Below, one piece after another: positions 1 to 6,377 of a stretch of 9,887 nt of DNA. Source of the stretch: an uncultured Chloroflexota bacterium (GTDB lineage Bacteria > Chloroflexota > Dehalococcoidia > SAR202 > UBA11138); NCBI GenBank assembly GCA_913046025.1, contig CAJWRP010000047.1, positions 1 to 9,887 on the forward strand. Reading direction: 5' to 3'. Made by a program: the position numbers and the translations under genes. Below the pieces are notes generated by a model. It had not been told where the DNA came from and searched no databases. It saw only the letters and a list, made by a program, of their open reading frames with translations. Position 1 is the stretch's first letter. Every line of letters starts with the position of its first letter.

Positions 1-1475
1 ATTTCCTCAGCCAGTGTGACGGTCTCAATGTCGTACTGTTTTTCCAGTTCGGTAAACAATGCCTGGCGGGGAATGTTCTGCGGTTGCTGGCCGGTCATGA
101 TAAAGCCACCCTCGATGCGGGCATCGGTGCTGATCACGCCAATCGTCTTGCGCTGGTTTTCGGCCACCGTAGAGATTGACCGAGCCAGCTCATATTCCAC
201 CGGGATGCCATAGTCGAAGAAGGGGACCACGACTTGCTGCAGACCGCACTGGAAGGCGGCGCCAAGAATCACATCCTGGTCGGTCATCTTTTCGTTTTCG
301 CGCACGCGGACCATCTGGGGACGGATACCGTAGCGCTGTTCAGCGACCTCAACCTCCTTGGAGAAGGGTTGCAGCTGGTCAAAGATCTGTAATCGAATTT
401 TACTGGAGCTGGCTGCAAACTCACGCAGCATGGAGATCAGCTCCAATCGCGTTCGCACGTATGCCTTGGGAACCTGCTCGCCGATGTAAGCCCGAATGAT
501 GATGTCGTCTTCGGTTTTCAGGCCACGCACCAGGTCCAGTGATCGACTGGAGAGCGAGCTGATCTTGCCCATCGTCATGTCAGCTCGAATGAAATCATTG
601 TGCTGAAAGGTGATCGAGGCACTGGCAGCGATCACGACCATCAGGATGGCACGGGCCAGGAAGTGAATACCCATCGTGGGGCCGCGTGTGCCACTCACCC
701 AGTGCCGGCGGCCGATCATCACCATGCTGATATACAGTCCGATCGCGATCAGCATGGCGAAGTAGCTAAAGGAGGAGAGGCTCAGCACGCCGCGGCGGAA
801 GTCATCAAAATGAGCTGCCATGCTCCAGCCACCAATCTGCTGGGAAAGGGCCGAATTCGTCACGATGACGTCGATCCGATCGAGCATCGCCAGGGGAGCA
901 TTCAGGGCCATGCCAAGCACGAAAGCGATTGTCGGATTGTTGGTCAGGAAAGACGCGACCATGCCAATCGAGAGCATGGCGAGGCCGATCATCCAGTAAC
1001 CGAAGTAATTCGTGGCCAGCAGGCCAATATCGAGGTGAACTGCTCCCTCACCGTCGACCGCCAGCGAAGCCAGCATCCAGAAGTTGGATATCTCGGAGAA
1101 CAGGAGCGAGACGGTGAAGACCAGTGCCGCCGCCACGTACTTGCCGAGCACAATGTCCAGGTCCTTGGTCGGTAATGTCAGCAACAGTTCGTCCGTACCA
1201 TTGCGACGCTCGTCGGACCAGATTCCCATCGTGATGGCCGGGATAAAAATCAGCATGATCAAGGGCAGGAAGTCATTCAGCTGGTTCAGGTTTGCCAAGT
1301 TGTCGTAAACAAGGGCTCGGTAGCCGTAGGTCCAGGCATGGTCCGGTTCGAGCCGTAGCGCCTCGGTGAGGGCATCAATCGCCTCGGCGTACTCTTCTAG
1401 GTGACGGTAGTAACAGCCCCGTTTGCGGTAGGCTTCGGCATCGTTCAGATCGGCGGCGTTCTGTTCTGTGCTCAT
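1..1475 (-). CDS. Partial TPR-ABC-2 permease/GldG-like chimeric protein (runs off the left edge)
   Basis: The reading frame is open from ATG 1475 to the left edge (491 codons plus 2 nt, no stop). Residues ~13-57 form a tetratricopeptide-type repeat (AYRKRGCYYRHLEEYAEAID, then EALRLEPDHAWTYGYRA). From about D58 the protein becomes an ABC-2 permease: DNLANLNQLNDFLPLIMLIF, SDERRNGTDELLLTLP and DIVLGKY are typical of the gliding-type GldF/GldG exporter permeases common in planctomycetes. Membrane segments can be seen near residues 70-86, 113-135, 155-177, 181-198, 236-254 and 270-288. An extracytoplasmic GldG-like domain follows from ~300 (KISSLSSRSLDLVRGLKTED, then YIGEQVP). The family normally begins with a cytoplasmic N-terminus plus one membrane helix; here the TPR piece replaces them. 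A GGGAG Shine-Dalgarno lies 8 nt before ATG. The permease identity is strong; whether the fusion is biological or an assembly chimera is open. Confidence 0.85.
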   Translation of the reverse strand, partial: MSTEQNAADLNDAEAYRKRGCYYRHLEEYAEAIDALTEALRLEPDHAWTYGYRALVYDNLANLNQLNDFLPLIMLIFIPAITMGIWSDERRNGTDELLLTLPTKDLDIVLGKYVAAALVFTVSLLFSEISNFWMLASLAVDGEGAVHLDIGLLATNYFGYWMIGLAMLSIGMVASFLTNNPTIAFVLGMALNAPLAMLDRIDVIVTNSALSQQIGGWSMAAHFDDFRRGVLSLSSFSYFAMLIAIGLYISMVMIGRRHWVSGTRGPTMGIHFLARAILMVVIAASASITFQHNDFIRADMTMGKISSLSSRSLDLVRGLKTEDDIIIRAYIGEQVPKAYVRTRLELISMLREFAASSSKIRLQIFDQLQPFSKEVEVAEQRYGIRPQMVRVRENEKMTDQDVILGAAFQCGLQQVVVPFFDYGIPVEYELARSISTVAENQRKTIGVISTDARIEGGFIMTGQQPQNIPRQALFTELEKQYDIETVTLAEE

Positions 1476-1507
1476 TATTAGTGCTCCCTGTAGAGGTAAA
1501 AAAGCCC
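1453..1507 (-). repeat. Leader/5'-end repeat, copy B
   Basis: This is the second copy of a ~56-nt module that also occurs at 2248-2303. It runs from the GGGC arm of the terminator through the U-tract, the conserved ACCTCTACA leader, the Shine-Dalgarno and the start codon into codons 1-8 (MSTE-x-NAA). My hand alignment gives 47 identical columns of 56 with a single one-base gap. The differences cluster in the spacer between Shine-Dalgarno and ATG and at codon 5. Confidence 0.75.
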
Positions 1508-1523
1508 CCGCGCATACAGGGGC
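1498..1523 (-). terminator. Intrinsic terminator after the 246-residue gene
   Basis: On the minus strand GCCCC (1523-1519) can pair with GGGGC (1508-1504) across a 10-nt loop, followed immediately by six T residues (1503-1498). It begins 6 nt after the TGA at 1530-1532. The U-tract ends only 22 nt before the next ATG (1475), leaving no room for a separate downstream promoter. An attenuator or promoter-overlapping role is therefore possible. Confidence 0.7.
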
Positions 1524-1529
1524 ATTAGA

Positions 1530-2270
1530 TCAACTTGGTATATCTGGCATCGATTTGAGCATGGCACGCAGCTGCTCTGGTGTAAATAGTTCGGCGGGTT
1601 CCGGCGACGTTAGTTCTTCCAAAAGTCGTTCCAGCCGATAGTGCTTCAAAGTTGTCCGCCAGAGATACTCATCAAAGGAGTCTAGATCTTCGCGATATGC
1701 CTCAAGCATATCAGCGGCATACGATGCTGCGGGGAAAAACACATCTATATGGTCCGCAACATACTCTTCAGCTTTTGCCAGACTAGCGGTCTGACGTTTA
1801 CGGAAGTCGGCGAAGCGGGACGCAGCGTTGCCACCGACAACCCGGTGATCTGCTGCATAGAGAGCTAACTGATAATTGTCGAGGAAATCGAAATGATCCG
1901 TGATGGCACTCGTTAACTCGTCGGCAATATCTTGAGTAGTCGCGGTGTCCCATTCTTCTTCGATCGTCTCAGCGTGTAATTCCCAGTCGACAGGGAAGGT
2001 GGTTTGCATGAAATTAGACACGAGTGCCTCTTGATCATGCGTGATCAAGTCGTTCAATCGACATATGACGTCTTGGTATTGGTTTAAGCTTTCCGGCGGA
2101 AAGCGACGCAAATGGGCCCAGGCCGCAAGAAGGTTCAAGCTTTGTTCCGGAGCAAGTGAGTTGTCACTCCGCACTTTCGGCCAAAAATCAATTTCCGCCT
2201 CCACCGTGAAGAGTACCAATTGCTGAGGACTTGGCAGAGCAATTTCCGCGGCGTTTGATTCTGTGCTCAT
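1530..2270 (-). CDS. Hypothetical acidic helical protein, 246 residues
   Basis: I do not recognise this family. The protein is acidic, apparently mostly alpha-helical, and has no signal peptide, membrane segment or Cys motif. Charged amphipathic stretches dominate residues ~60-230, for example a Glu/Asp-rich segment around 104-125 (ETIEEEWDTATTQDIADELT) and a C-terminal LERLLEELTSPEPAELFTPE. The start is supported by AAGGAG eight nt before ATG 2270. The first eight residues (MSTESNAA) nearly match the start of the next gene (MSTEQNAA). The gene sits alone between two terminator hairpins, a 'moron'-like cassette arrangement seen in phages. It could be a regulatory or host-interaction protein, but nothing in the sequence shows that. 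Confidence 0.75.
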   Translation of the reverse strand: MSTESNAAEIALPSPQQLVLFTVEAEIDFWPKVRSDNSLAPEQSLNLLAAWAHLRRFPPESLNQYQDVICRLNDLITHDQEALVSNFMQTTFPVDWELHAETIEEEWDTATTQDIADELTSAITDHFDFLDNYQLALYAADHRVVGGNAASRFADFRKRQTASLAKAEEYVADHIDVFFPAASYAADMLEAYREDLDSFDEYLWRTTLKHYRLERLLEELTSPEPAELFTPEQLRAMLKSMPDIPS

Positions 2271-2303
2271 AATTAACTCTCCTTGTAGAGGTAAAGAAAG
2301 CCC
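2248..2303 (-). repeat. Leader/5'-end repeat, copy A
   Basis: First copy of the module repeated at 1453-1507: terminator 3' arm, pyrimidine tract, ACCTCTACA leader, AAGGAG Shine-Dalgarno, ATG and codons for MSTE-x-NAA. The hairpins upstream differ in stem sequence apart from the shared GGGC arm, while the leader and the first codons are conserved. The duplication therefore covers the gene start rather than the whole terminator. Confidence 0.75.
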
Positions 2304-2325
2304 GCTGGAGAGGTTCCAGAGGGCT
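2293..2325 (-). terminator. Strong intrinsic terminator ending the seven-gene run
   Basis: On the minus strand AGCCC-T-CTGGA (2325-2315) pairs with TCCAG-C-GGGCT (2309-2299) around the 5-nt loop ACCTC, with one internal mismatch, and is followed by a T-rich tail (TTCTTT). It lies 45 nt beyond the TGA of the upstream small gene (2371-2373). The downstream ATG (2270) is only about 23 nt past the tail. Nothing else recognisable lies in 2326-2370. Confidence 0.8.
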
Positions 2326-2370
2326 AAGTAGGTTCACCTAATAGTGACGCAAAAACAGGGGTTGTTTAAC

Positions 2371-2667
2371 TCAAAATGTGAGCTTAATTATGCGTCCACT
2401 ATTATTCAGATACATAATCCGAACTTTTTTTGCATGAAGTAATGTCTTCAGTTTTCGTTTCCCATTGGAGCTCATACCCGCCAGGCAATTCTTAATGCCC
2501 GTGTATTCTGCAGCCTTAGCGGTATTCTTTCGCCCACATTTCCCGCAGCCTTTTTTAGCCGGGGACGCGGCAGCTGCGTTTTGTAAACACGGTAGCTGAG
2601 ATACAACATCCGGGTCTGCCAGCATAGCCCCTATAGTTGAATTCTCTACGATGACGAGGTCCTGCAT
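2371..2667 (-). CDS. Small CxxC protein (98 residues), paralogue of the 3563-3913 product
   Basis: Function unknown. The N-terminus (residues 4-26, IVENSTIGAMLADPDVVSQL then PC) is followed by an Ala-rich stretch, a CGKCGRK knuckle (C41, C44), further cysteines at 27 and 61, and a basic C-terminal part (KRKLKTLLHAKKVRIMYLNN) ending GRIIKLTF. Paired cysteines suggest a small metal-binding fold, but only one clear CxxC is present. AGGAG six nt before ATG 2667 overlaps the TAG of the upstream gene (2677-2679), so translation is probably coupled. It is the last gene before the operon terminator. The protein at 3563-3913 shares the N-terminal pattern without gaps (S10, L16, D18, P19, P26), a CxxC and a similar C-terminus, so the two look paralogous. 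Confidence 0.75.
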   Translation of the reverse strand: MQDLVIVENSTIGAMLADPDVVSQLPCLQNAAAASPAKKGCGKCGRKNTAKAAEYTGIKNCLAGMSSNGKRKLKTLLHAKKVRIMYLNNSGRIIKLTF

Positions 2668-2676
2668 GTGCCACTC

Positions 2677-3549
2677 CTAAATATCCCCGACCCAAAATAC
2701 ATCGACATCATCGAATGTATCCAGCATGTCGTATGTAAGCTTCAACGATTCTACTTCTTCAACAACTACCTCGCGGAAGTCTTCCGCTTCTGCCAGCGTC
2801 TCCAGCACAAGATCTGCATAGTTGAGCCTAAAGAATTTTGGATCGATATACCCAAAGGGCGCATTTTCAGGGAAATCTTCGATATCCGACGGGCTGCATA
2901 CTCCATCAAACTTATCTTGTTTTGAAGCATCGTTTGGATTCAGCGGATGCCGCATGTAGCGAAAGATTTTATTGGATATCCCAGACGCATCACTGGCAAC
3001 AACGCGAATATTGAAACCATCTGAAGTCTTCACGATTGCATTAAACACCAAAGTTATTTCACGGGTGGTAACCAGTGCCCCCAGGCTCTCCGAAAACAAA
3101 GAGCTGCTGGAAGAGAACCCGGTTTCATCTGCTGCTATAGAGAGAAAATCTGAATCAATCGCATATGAACTGCTCTCAGACATGTCCTCACGATTGTCCA
3201 GGGCATTCTTGAGAATTGTAATATCGCTGAGTATTGCGCCCCAGAGGTCATCGGCTGTCTGCGGTGCGCGGACTATAAGATCCACATAATCCAAACGAAA
3301 CCAGGCCGGATCGTCGCCAGCACCCGCTTCATCTTCTGGAATAAAGTTGAAGTCCTCGGGGCTGCAGATCCCGTCAAACTGCCCAATAAGGCTGCTCCCG
3401 GATGGATCTAAGGGCAGCATACGATAGCGGAACAGCTTTTCAGCTATGCCCACGCCATTACTGGCTGTGATACGGATCTTCTGCCCCCCGCGGTCGAGTT
3501 GGCTTCGCGTAGTGCGCTGCCGTGTTAGTTTTATTCTGCTTGTTGCCAT
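2677..3549 (-). CDS. Protein with two diverged copies of a ~95-residue domain (290 residues)
   Basis: I do not recognise the family, but the architecture is clear. Residues 24-118 and 180-277 are homologous copies. Shared landmarks are K-(L/I)-FRY, PL-P, FDG-(I/V)-CSP-D, (I/F)PE, DP-(W/F)-FRL-(D/N)-Y-(V/A)-DL and a terminal LK-acidic helix. The link between them (119-179) is Ser-rich, with SSSSS at 146-150 followed by LFSES. There is no signal peptide or membrane segment; the N-terminus is basic (RIKLTRQRTTRSQ). TAGGTAGGGG precedes ATG 3549. The gene is flanked by the two related CxxC genes, 13 nt from the upstream one and 9 nt from the downstream one, which suggests joint function. A repeated-domain structural or adhesive component is a guess from context. 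Confidence 0.8.
   Translation of the reverse strand: MATSRIKLTRQRTTRSQLDRGGQKIRITASNGVGIAEKLFRYRMLPLDPSGSSLIGQFDGICSPEDFNFIPEDEAGAGDDPAWFRLDYVDLIVRAPQTADDLWGAILSDITILKNALDNREDMSESSSYAIDSDFLSIAADETGFSSSSSLFSESLGALVTTREITLVFNAIVKTSDGFNIRVVASDASGISNKIFRYMRHPLNPNDASKQDKFDGVCSPSDIEDFPENAPFGYIDPKFFRLNYADLVLETLAEAEDFREVVVEEVESLKLTYDMLDTFDDVDVFWVGDI
2719..3480 (-). repeat. Internal tandem protein duplication (two domain copies plus Ser-rich linker)
   Basis: Copy 1 is encoded by 3480-3196 and copy 2 by 3012-2719, separated by a ~61-codon Ser-rich linker. Similarity is obvious at protein level (roughly a third or more identical by eye, with the FRY, FDG-CSP and FRL-Y-DL blocks conserved). It is not obvious at DNA level, so the duplication is old. 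Confidence 0.8.
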
Positions 3550-3562
3550 CCGTGGCCCCTAC

Positions 3563-3913
3563 CTAAAACTTTATTGGATGAAGAGCTTTGCCAGCTTCTT
3601 TGTAGTATATCACGCAAGGGTCCGGGTAGTAGCCTTTGCGCTTTGCAAGATAACTCTTAACGCACTCCAAATTCTTTACCGATAAATCTGCCTGCTCTTT
3701 AACGTGCCTTATGAACGTGGATAATGCTGGAAGCATAACAGCTCGATCTGAACAACCATCACATTTGTTGTTTTGTAGGTTATCAATATAGAGCTTGTAT
3801 GACTCGATTCCCATATTTCGCATGAACAAAAAGATAGGACATTCCGCATAGAACTCAGGATCTCCCAGGATCTCTGTCATGAGCGAACGGTCGATATGGA
3901 GTTTCGTGCTCAT
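3563..3913 (-). CDS. Small CxxC protein (116 residues), paralogue of the 2371-2667 product
   Basis: Function unknown. The N-terminus (LHIDRSLMTEILGDPEFYAE then CP) lines up without gaps with that of the 98-residue protein. The knuckle is CDGC (C51, C54), with other cysteines at 25 and in the C-terminal half (NLEC and DPC). The last part (VIYYKEAGKALHPIKF) resembles the partner's IMYLNNSGRIIKLTF. It is longer than the partner mainly through an insertion before the CxxC (residues ~30-48) and extra sequence after it. ATG 3913 follows AAGGCGCAAGG and lies 15 nt after the homing-endonuclease stop. The TAG at 3563-3565 overlaps the likely ribosome-binding region of the next gene. Confidence 0.75.
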   Translation of the reverse strand: MSTKLHIDRSLMTEILGDPEFYAECPIFLFMRNMGIESYKLYIDNLQNNKCDGCSDRAVMLPALSTFIRHVKEQADLSVKNLECVKSYLAKRKGYYPDPCVIYYKEAGKALHPIKF

Positions 3914-3928
3914 CCTTGCGCCTTTTTG

Positions 3929-4402
3929 TTATTGATAACAAAAATCAGCTCTCTCGTTCTCAGCCTCGGCGCGTACTTCGCAAGCCTTCTCGAATGACGT
4001 GTATCTTCCGACAAACTTGCAATCGATGTCTACCATCCACTTATTAGTTGCCTTATGCCAAGAGACACCTTTCACACCGCTTGTGTTGTTGCTCTTCATA
4101 CCCTGATTGATATTCTGTTCACTCCATGTGGCAAACCTTAGATTGGTTCTACAGTTATTCAGCGGGTTCCTGTCAATGTGATCGATGCTGTCGTATTCAG
4201 GCGGTACTGGCCCCATTAGTAGTTGATGGAGGTACAGCTTAGTCTGCTTGCCGTTCCTCCTTACGTTAGTTTGTACAGCCTGCAAATAGCCGTCCTTGGC
4301 GTTAACGTGCCATTTATGTTTAGACACGAGCTCCCAATCCTCGTCATCAACGCTGACAATGTGCTTTGTTTTGTTACGTCGGGTAATAGTAAATGTTTTC
4401 AT
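3929..4402 (-). CDS. HNH-AP2 homing endonuclease, free-standing (157 residues)
   Basis: A DNA nuclease of the HNH_3/AP2 type common in phage genomes. Counting from ATG 4402, the catalytic-type region runs ~57-90: LYLHQLL (H59), DSIDHIDRN (D74, H75, D77) and PLNNCRTNLR (N82, N83). An AP2-like DNA-binding module follows at ~107-150 (TSGVKGVSWHKATNKWMVDI then GRYTSFEKACEVRAEAE). The start is uncertain: ATG 4402 gives MKTFTITRRN, a usual start for the family, and lies 2 nt beyond the TAA of the glycosyltransferase. GTG 4414 would add MRIK and overlap that stop. AGGGTG 10-15 nt upstream fits ATG better. It sits inside an otherwise co-directional structural-type operon without breaking a gene, as selfish endonucleases often do. 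All recognisable motifs are intact, so it may be active. Confidence 0.88.
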   Translation of the reverse strand: MKTFTITRRNKTKHIVSVDDEDWELVSKHKWHVNAKDGYLQAVQTNVRRNGKQTKLYLHQLLMGPVPPEYDSIDHIDRNPLNNCRTNLRFATWSEQNINQGMKSNNTSGVKGVSWHKATNKWMVDIDCKFVGRYTSFEKACEVRAEAENERADFCYQ

Positions 4403-4404
4403 TT

Positions 4405-6360
4405 TTATACGCACCCTGTATGCTTTTCATTCAGTCCACGCCGCGAGAACGCCGACCAGTTTACAATCTGTTTACGGCCTGAAAAAGATTTCAGCTTATA
4501 CCCGCCCTGGTACAACTGTTCTCCAATCATGTAATCGCCCCCATTGTGCCCGATACGCATATCCGGAATCTCGCATTTGCGCATAGCTGCCGTCTCCAGC
4601 GCCCAGAACGAACCCGTCGCAAAGTGAATTTTGTTGGCGTTTTCTTTAGGTCGCCCTCGTCCGTCTCGGAAAGGGCGTCCGCTGTACCAACTCGCGTTCT
4701 TGATCCAATCAGTCTGACTGTTACGAATATTCCAGGTGTATTTGGGACCGAACATACGGAACCCTTCATCATGATTATCAATAATTGTTTCGGCCAAGCG
4801 TGCCAGCCAATTCCCGTCCCTATTGCAGATCGTGTCGTCGTCGAACCAGATTAAATAATTTGTGGTGATAGGGTTACTTTCATCGTGGAACATATCGTGC
4901 ATTACCGGGTATTTTCGTTTGTTGTCTTTGTTCCGATAATGTATGTGCGGGCGTCCTGCCTTTTCCAGTTCTTCCAGATAACTCAGTGTCTTATCGCAGA
5001 GGTCGTTGCTGCCGATGCGGAGGTCTACAAGTTGGGCGGGTACAGTCTGTATGATTGAGTCCAGGCATAATTTATGCATGTCTGGATAATCGCCATACAG
5101 CAGAATACAGATCGTAAACTTGCCGCCAATAGTCGGATGGTTAAAGAGGTCCGCATACGTCGTGGTAGTTGTTTGCTCTCCTACACGAACTTTTGTTCCC
5201 CGTGGCGCTGCGGCGGCAGGGCGATAACCGTGGGGACGCCCCTCAGGTTCCACTAAAAGTGCAGGAGCTGCCACTTGGGACACGACAAGAGGGGGGTCGG
5301 TTACAGCGCTATCCAGATCCGCAAATAGATCCGTTTTAAGCTGCTTCTTTGTTGCCGGGGCCGGGGCTGCCTCGGTGATGTTGGTATCGATAGGAGGTAA
5401 CTTCTTATTTTCGTAATAGCTCATAACCGCCTCTACAACATGGTCAACTTGCAACATATCCATACATCTCGGAATAGTCTGCTTAGCTTTCTCGATCGGA
5501 TAGTAACAGACTGATGAATCCTTGTTAATTTTCACTACCTTGTTTTTCCAGCATCCATGATTTTTGCAACAATCCAGCTGCCCGATGGTGTGCAAAAATT
5601 TATGGGGAATCTTAAATGTGCCCGAAGCTTTTTCTCCGAAGCCATCGTTTTCGTTAACGTATGCTTCCCACCACCAGGCCTCGCGACCGCCAGCAAGTAC
5701 CACACAAGGGCGTTGGAGCGCGGCGGCCATATGCATAGCCATCGTAATGCCGCAAATTACGCCATCGGCGTAACGCACCAGGCGTATCATATCTCGTAGA
5801 TTCGTGCGCCCTACAAGGTTTAACGCGCCATCGATGGGCGGATGCCAGTGTCCCTTATCAGACCCGCCTGCCTGAACTATGCCAATACCTTCCGCCCTCA
5901 ATTTATCAGCAACCGTTTGAAAGCGGGCGGCCTCCCAGGCTTTCGCCGTGAAGTCGCTTTTACCGCCGGACAGTATCACCCAATATCGCCCGTTGACTAA
6001 CGGAGTGTTTTGTTCTTCTTCGGAAAGGTGAAGGTCTGGGTACGGAAACTGGGGCACAATATTTGTGCCATACTTCTTGTTAAACGTGCGGTAGAAGTAC
6101 GATAGAAAATGAATCGTCTCTTTGTTCTGTTCGCGGATGCCTTCCCCGTACGAGATCTTAAAATAATCTATGTCCTTTTTACGCCCGTGTCCGCGAAGAT
6201 TTGTTAGGTGCGGATTATGTCGCCAAAAATCCATTGCTGACGTATCGACATCTATTTTAAATTCATCTGGGTGTGTTAATGCGATATCGCGAATGAGTCC
6301 GGTAAGTACAAGCGTATCTCCGGGCGCACGCTTGTGTGATAGGACAATCCGTTTTGCCAT
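4405..6360 (-). CDS. Two-domain glycosyltransferase: GT9/heptosyltransferase-like plus GT-A (DDD) domain
   Basis: 651 residues in two enzymatic parts. Residues ~1-320 resemble GT9 ADP-heptose:LPS heptosyltransferases: VLSHKRAPGDTLVLTGLIRD at the N-terminus, a nucleotide-sugar half with YWVILSGGK (127-134), GIVQAGG (160-166), NLVGRTNLRDMIRLV (181-195) and the family-type GITMAMHMAAALQRP (204-218). A Cys cluster (C264, C265, C270, C285) follows. An Ala/Pro-rich linker (~328-395) leads to a second transferase domain (~413-646) with a GT-A opening (FTICILLYGDYPDMHKLCLD), a metal/nucleotide-sugar DDD motif in YLIWFDDDTIC (507-509) and an ATGSFWALE segment (581-589). No signal peptide or membrane helix, so it is presumably cytoplasmic. 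It starts 17 nt after the collagen-like gene, which makes that fibre or another appendage a plausible acceptor. Acceptor and donor sugars cannot be read from the sequence. Confidence 0.87.
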   Translation of the reverse strand: MAKRIVLSHKRAPGDTLVLTGLIRDIALTHPDEFKIDVDTSAMDFWRHNPHLTNLRGHGRKKDIDYFKISYGEGIREQNKETIHFLSYFYRTFNKKYGTNIVPQFPYPDLHLSEEEQNTPLVNGRYWVILSGGKSDFTAKAWEAARFQTVADKLRAEGIGIVQAGGSDKGHWHPPIDGALNLVGRTNLRDMIRLVRYADGVICGITMAMHMAAALQRPCVVLAGGREAWWWEAYVNENDGFGEKASGTFKIPHKFLHTIGQLDCCKNHGCWKNKVVKINKDSSVCYYPIEKAKQTIPRCMDMLQVDHVVEAVMSYYENKKLPPIDTNITEAAPAPATKKQLKTDLFADLDSAVTDPPLVVSQVAAPALLVEPEGRPHGYRPAAAAPRGTKVRVGEQTTTTTYADLFNHPTIGGKFTICILLYGDYPDMHKLCLDSIIQTVPAQLVDLRIGSNDLCDKTLSYLEELEKAGRPHIHYRNKDNKRKYPVMHDMFHDESNPITTNYLIWFDDDTICNRDGNWLARLAETIIDNHDEGFRMFGPKYTWNIRNSQTDWIKNASWYSGRPFRDGRGRPKENANKIHFATGSFWALETAAMRKCEIPDMRIGHNGGDYMIGEQLYQGGYKLKSFSGRKQIVNWSAFSRRGLNEKHTGCV

Positions 6361-6377
6361 GTGTTAGTTTCCATACA

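Noticed and set aside
16..1308. Several plus-strand open frames (for example 600-1175 and 1084-1308)
   Set aside because: They lie antisense to the clearly coding permease/GldG frame, have biased shadow-type composition and show no recognisable family.
2326..2370. Promoter for the 246-residue gene upstream of its hairpin (TTGCGT ... TATTAG)
   Set aside because: The spacing between the two boxes is too short and the match weak, and a strong terminator would lie between it and the gene. Not supported.
4527..4781. Minus-strand 84-residue frame and overlapping plus-strand frames inside the glycosyltransferase
   Set aside because: They are out of frame within a well-supported catalytic domain and have no ribosome-binding site or family resemblance.
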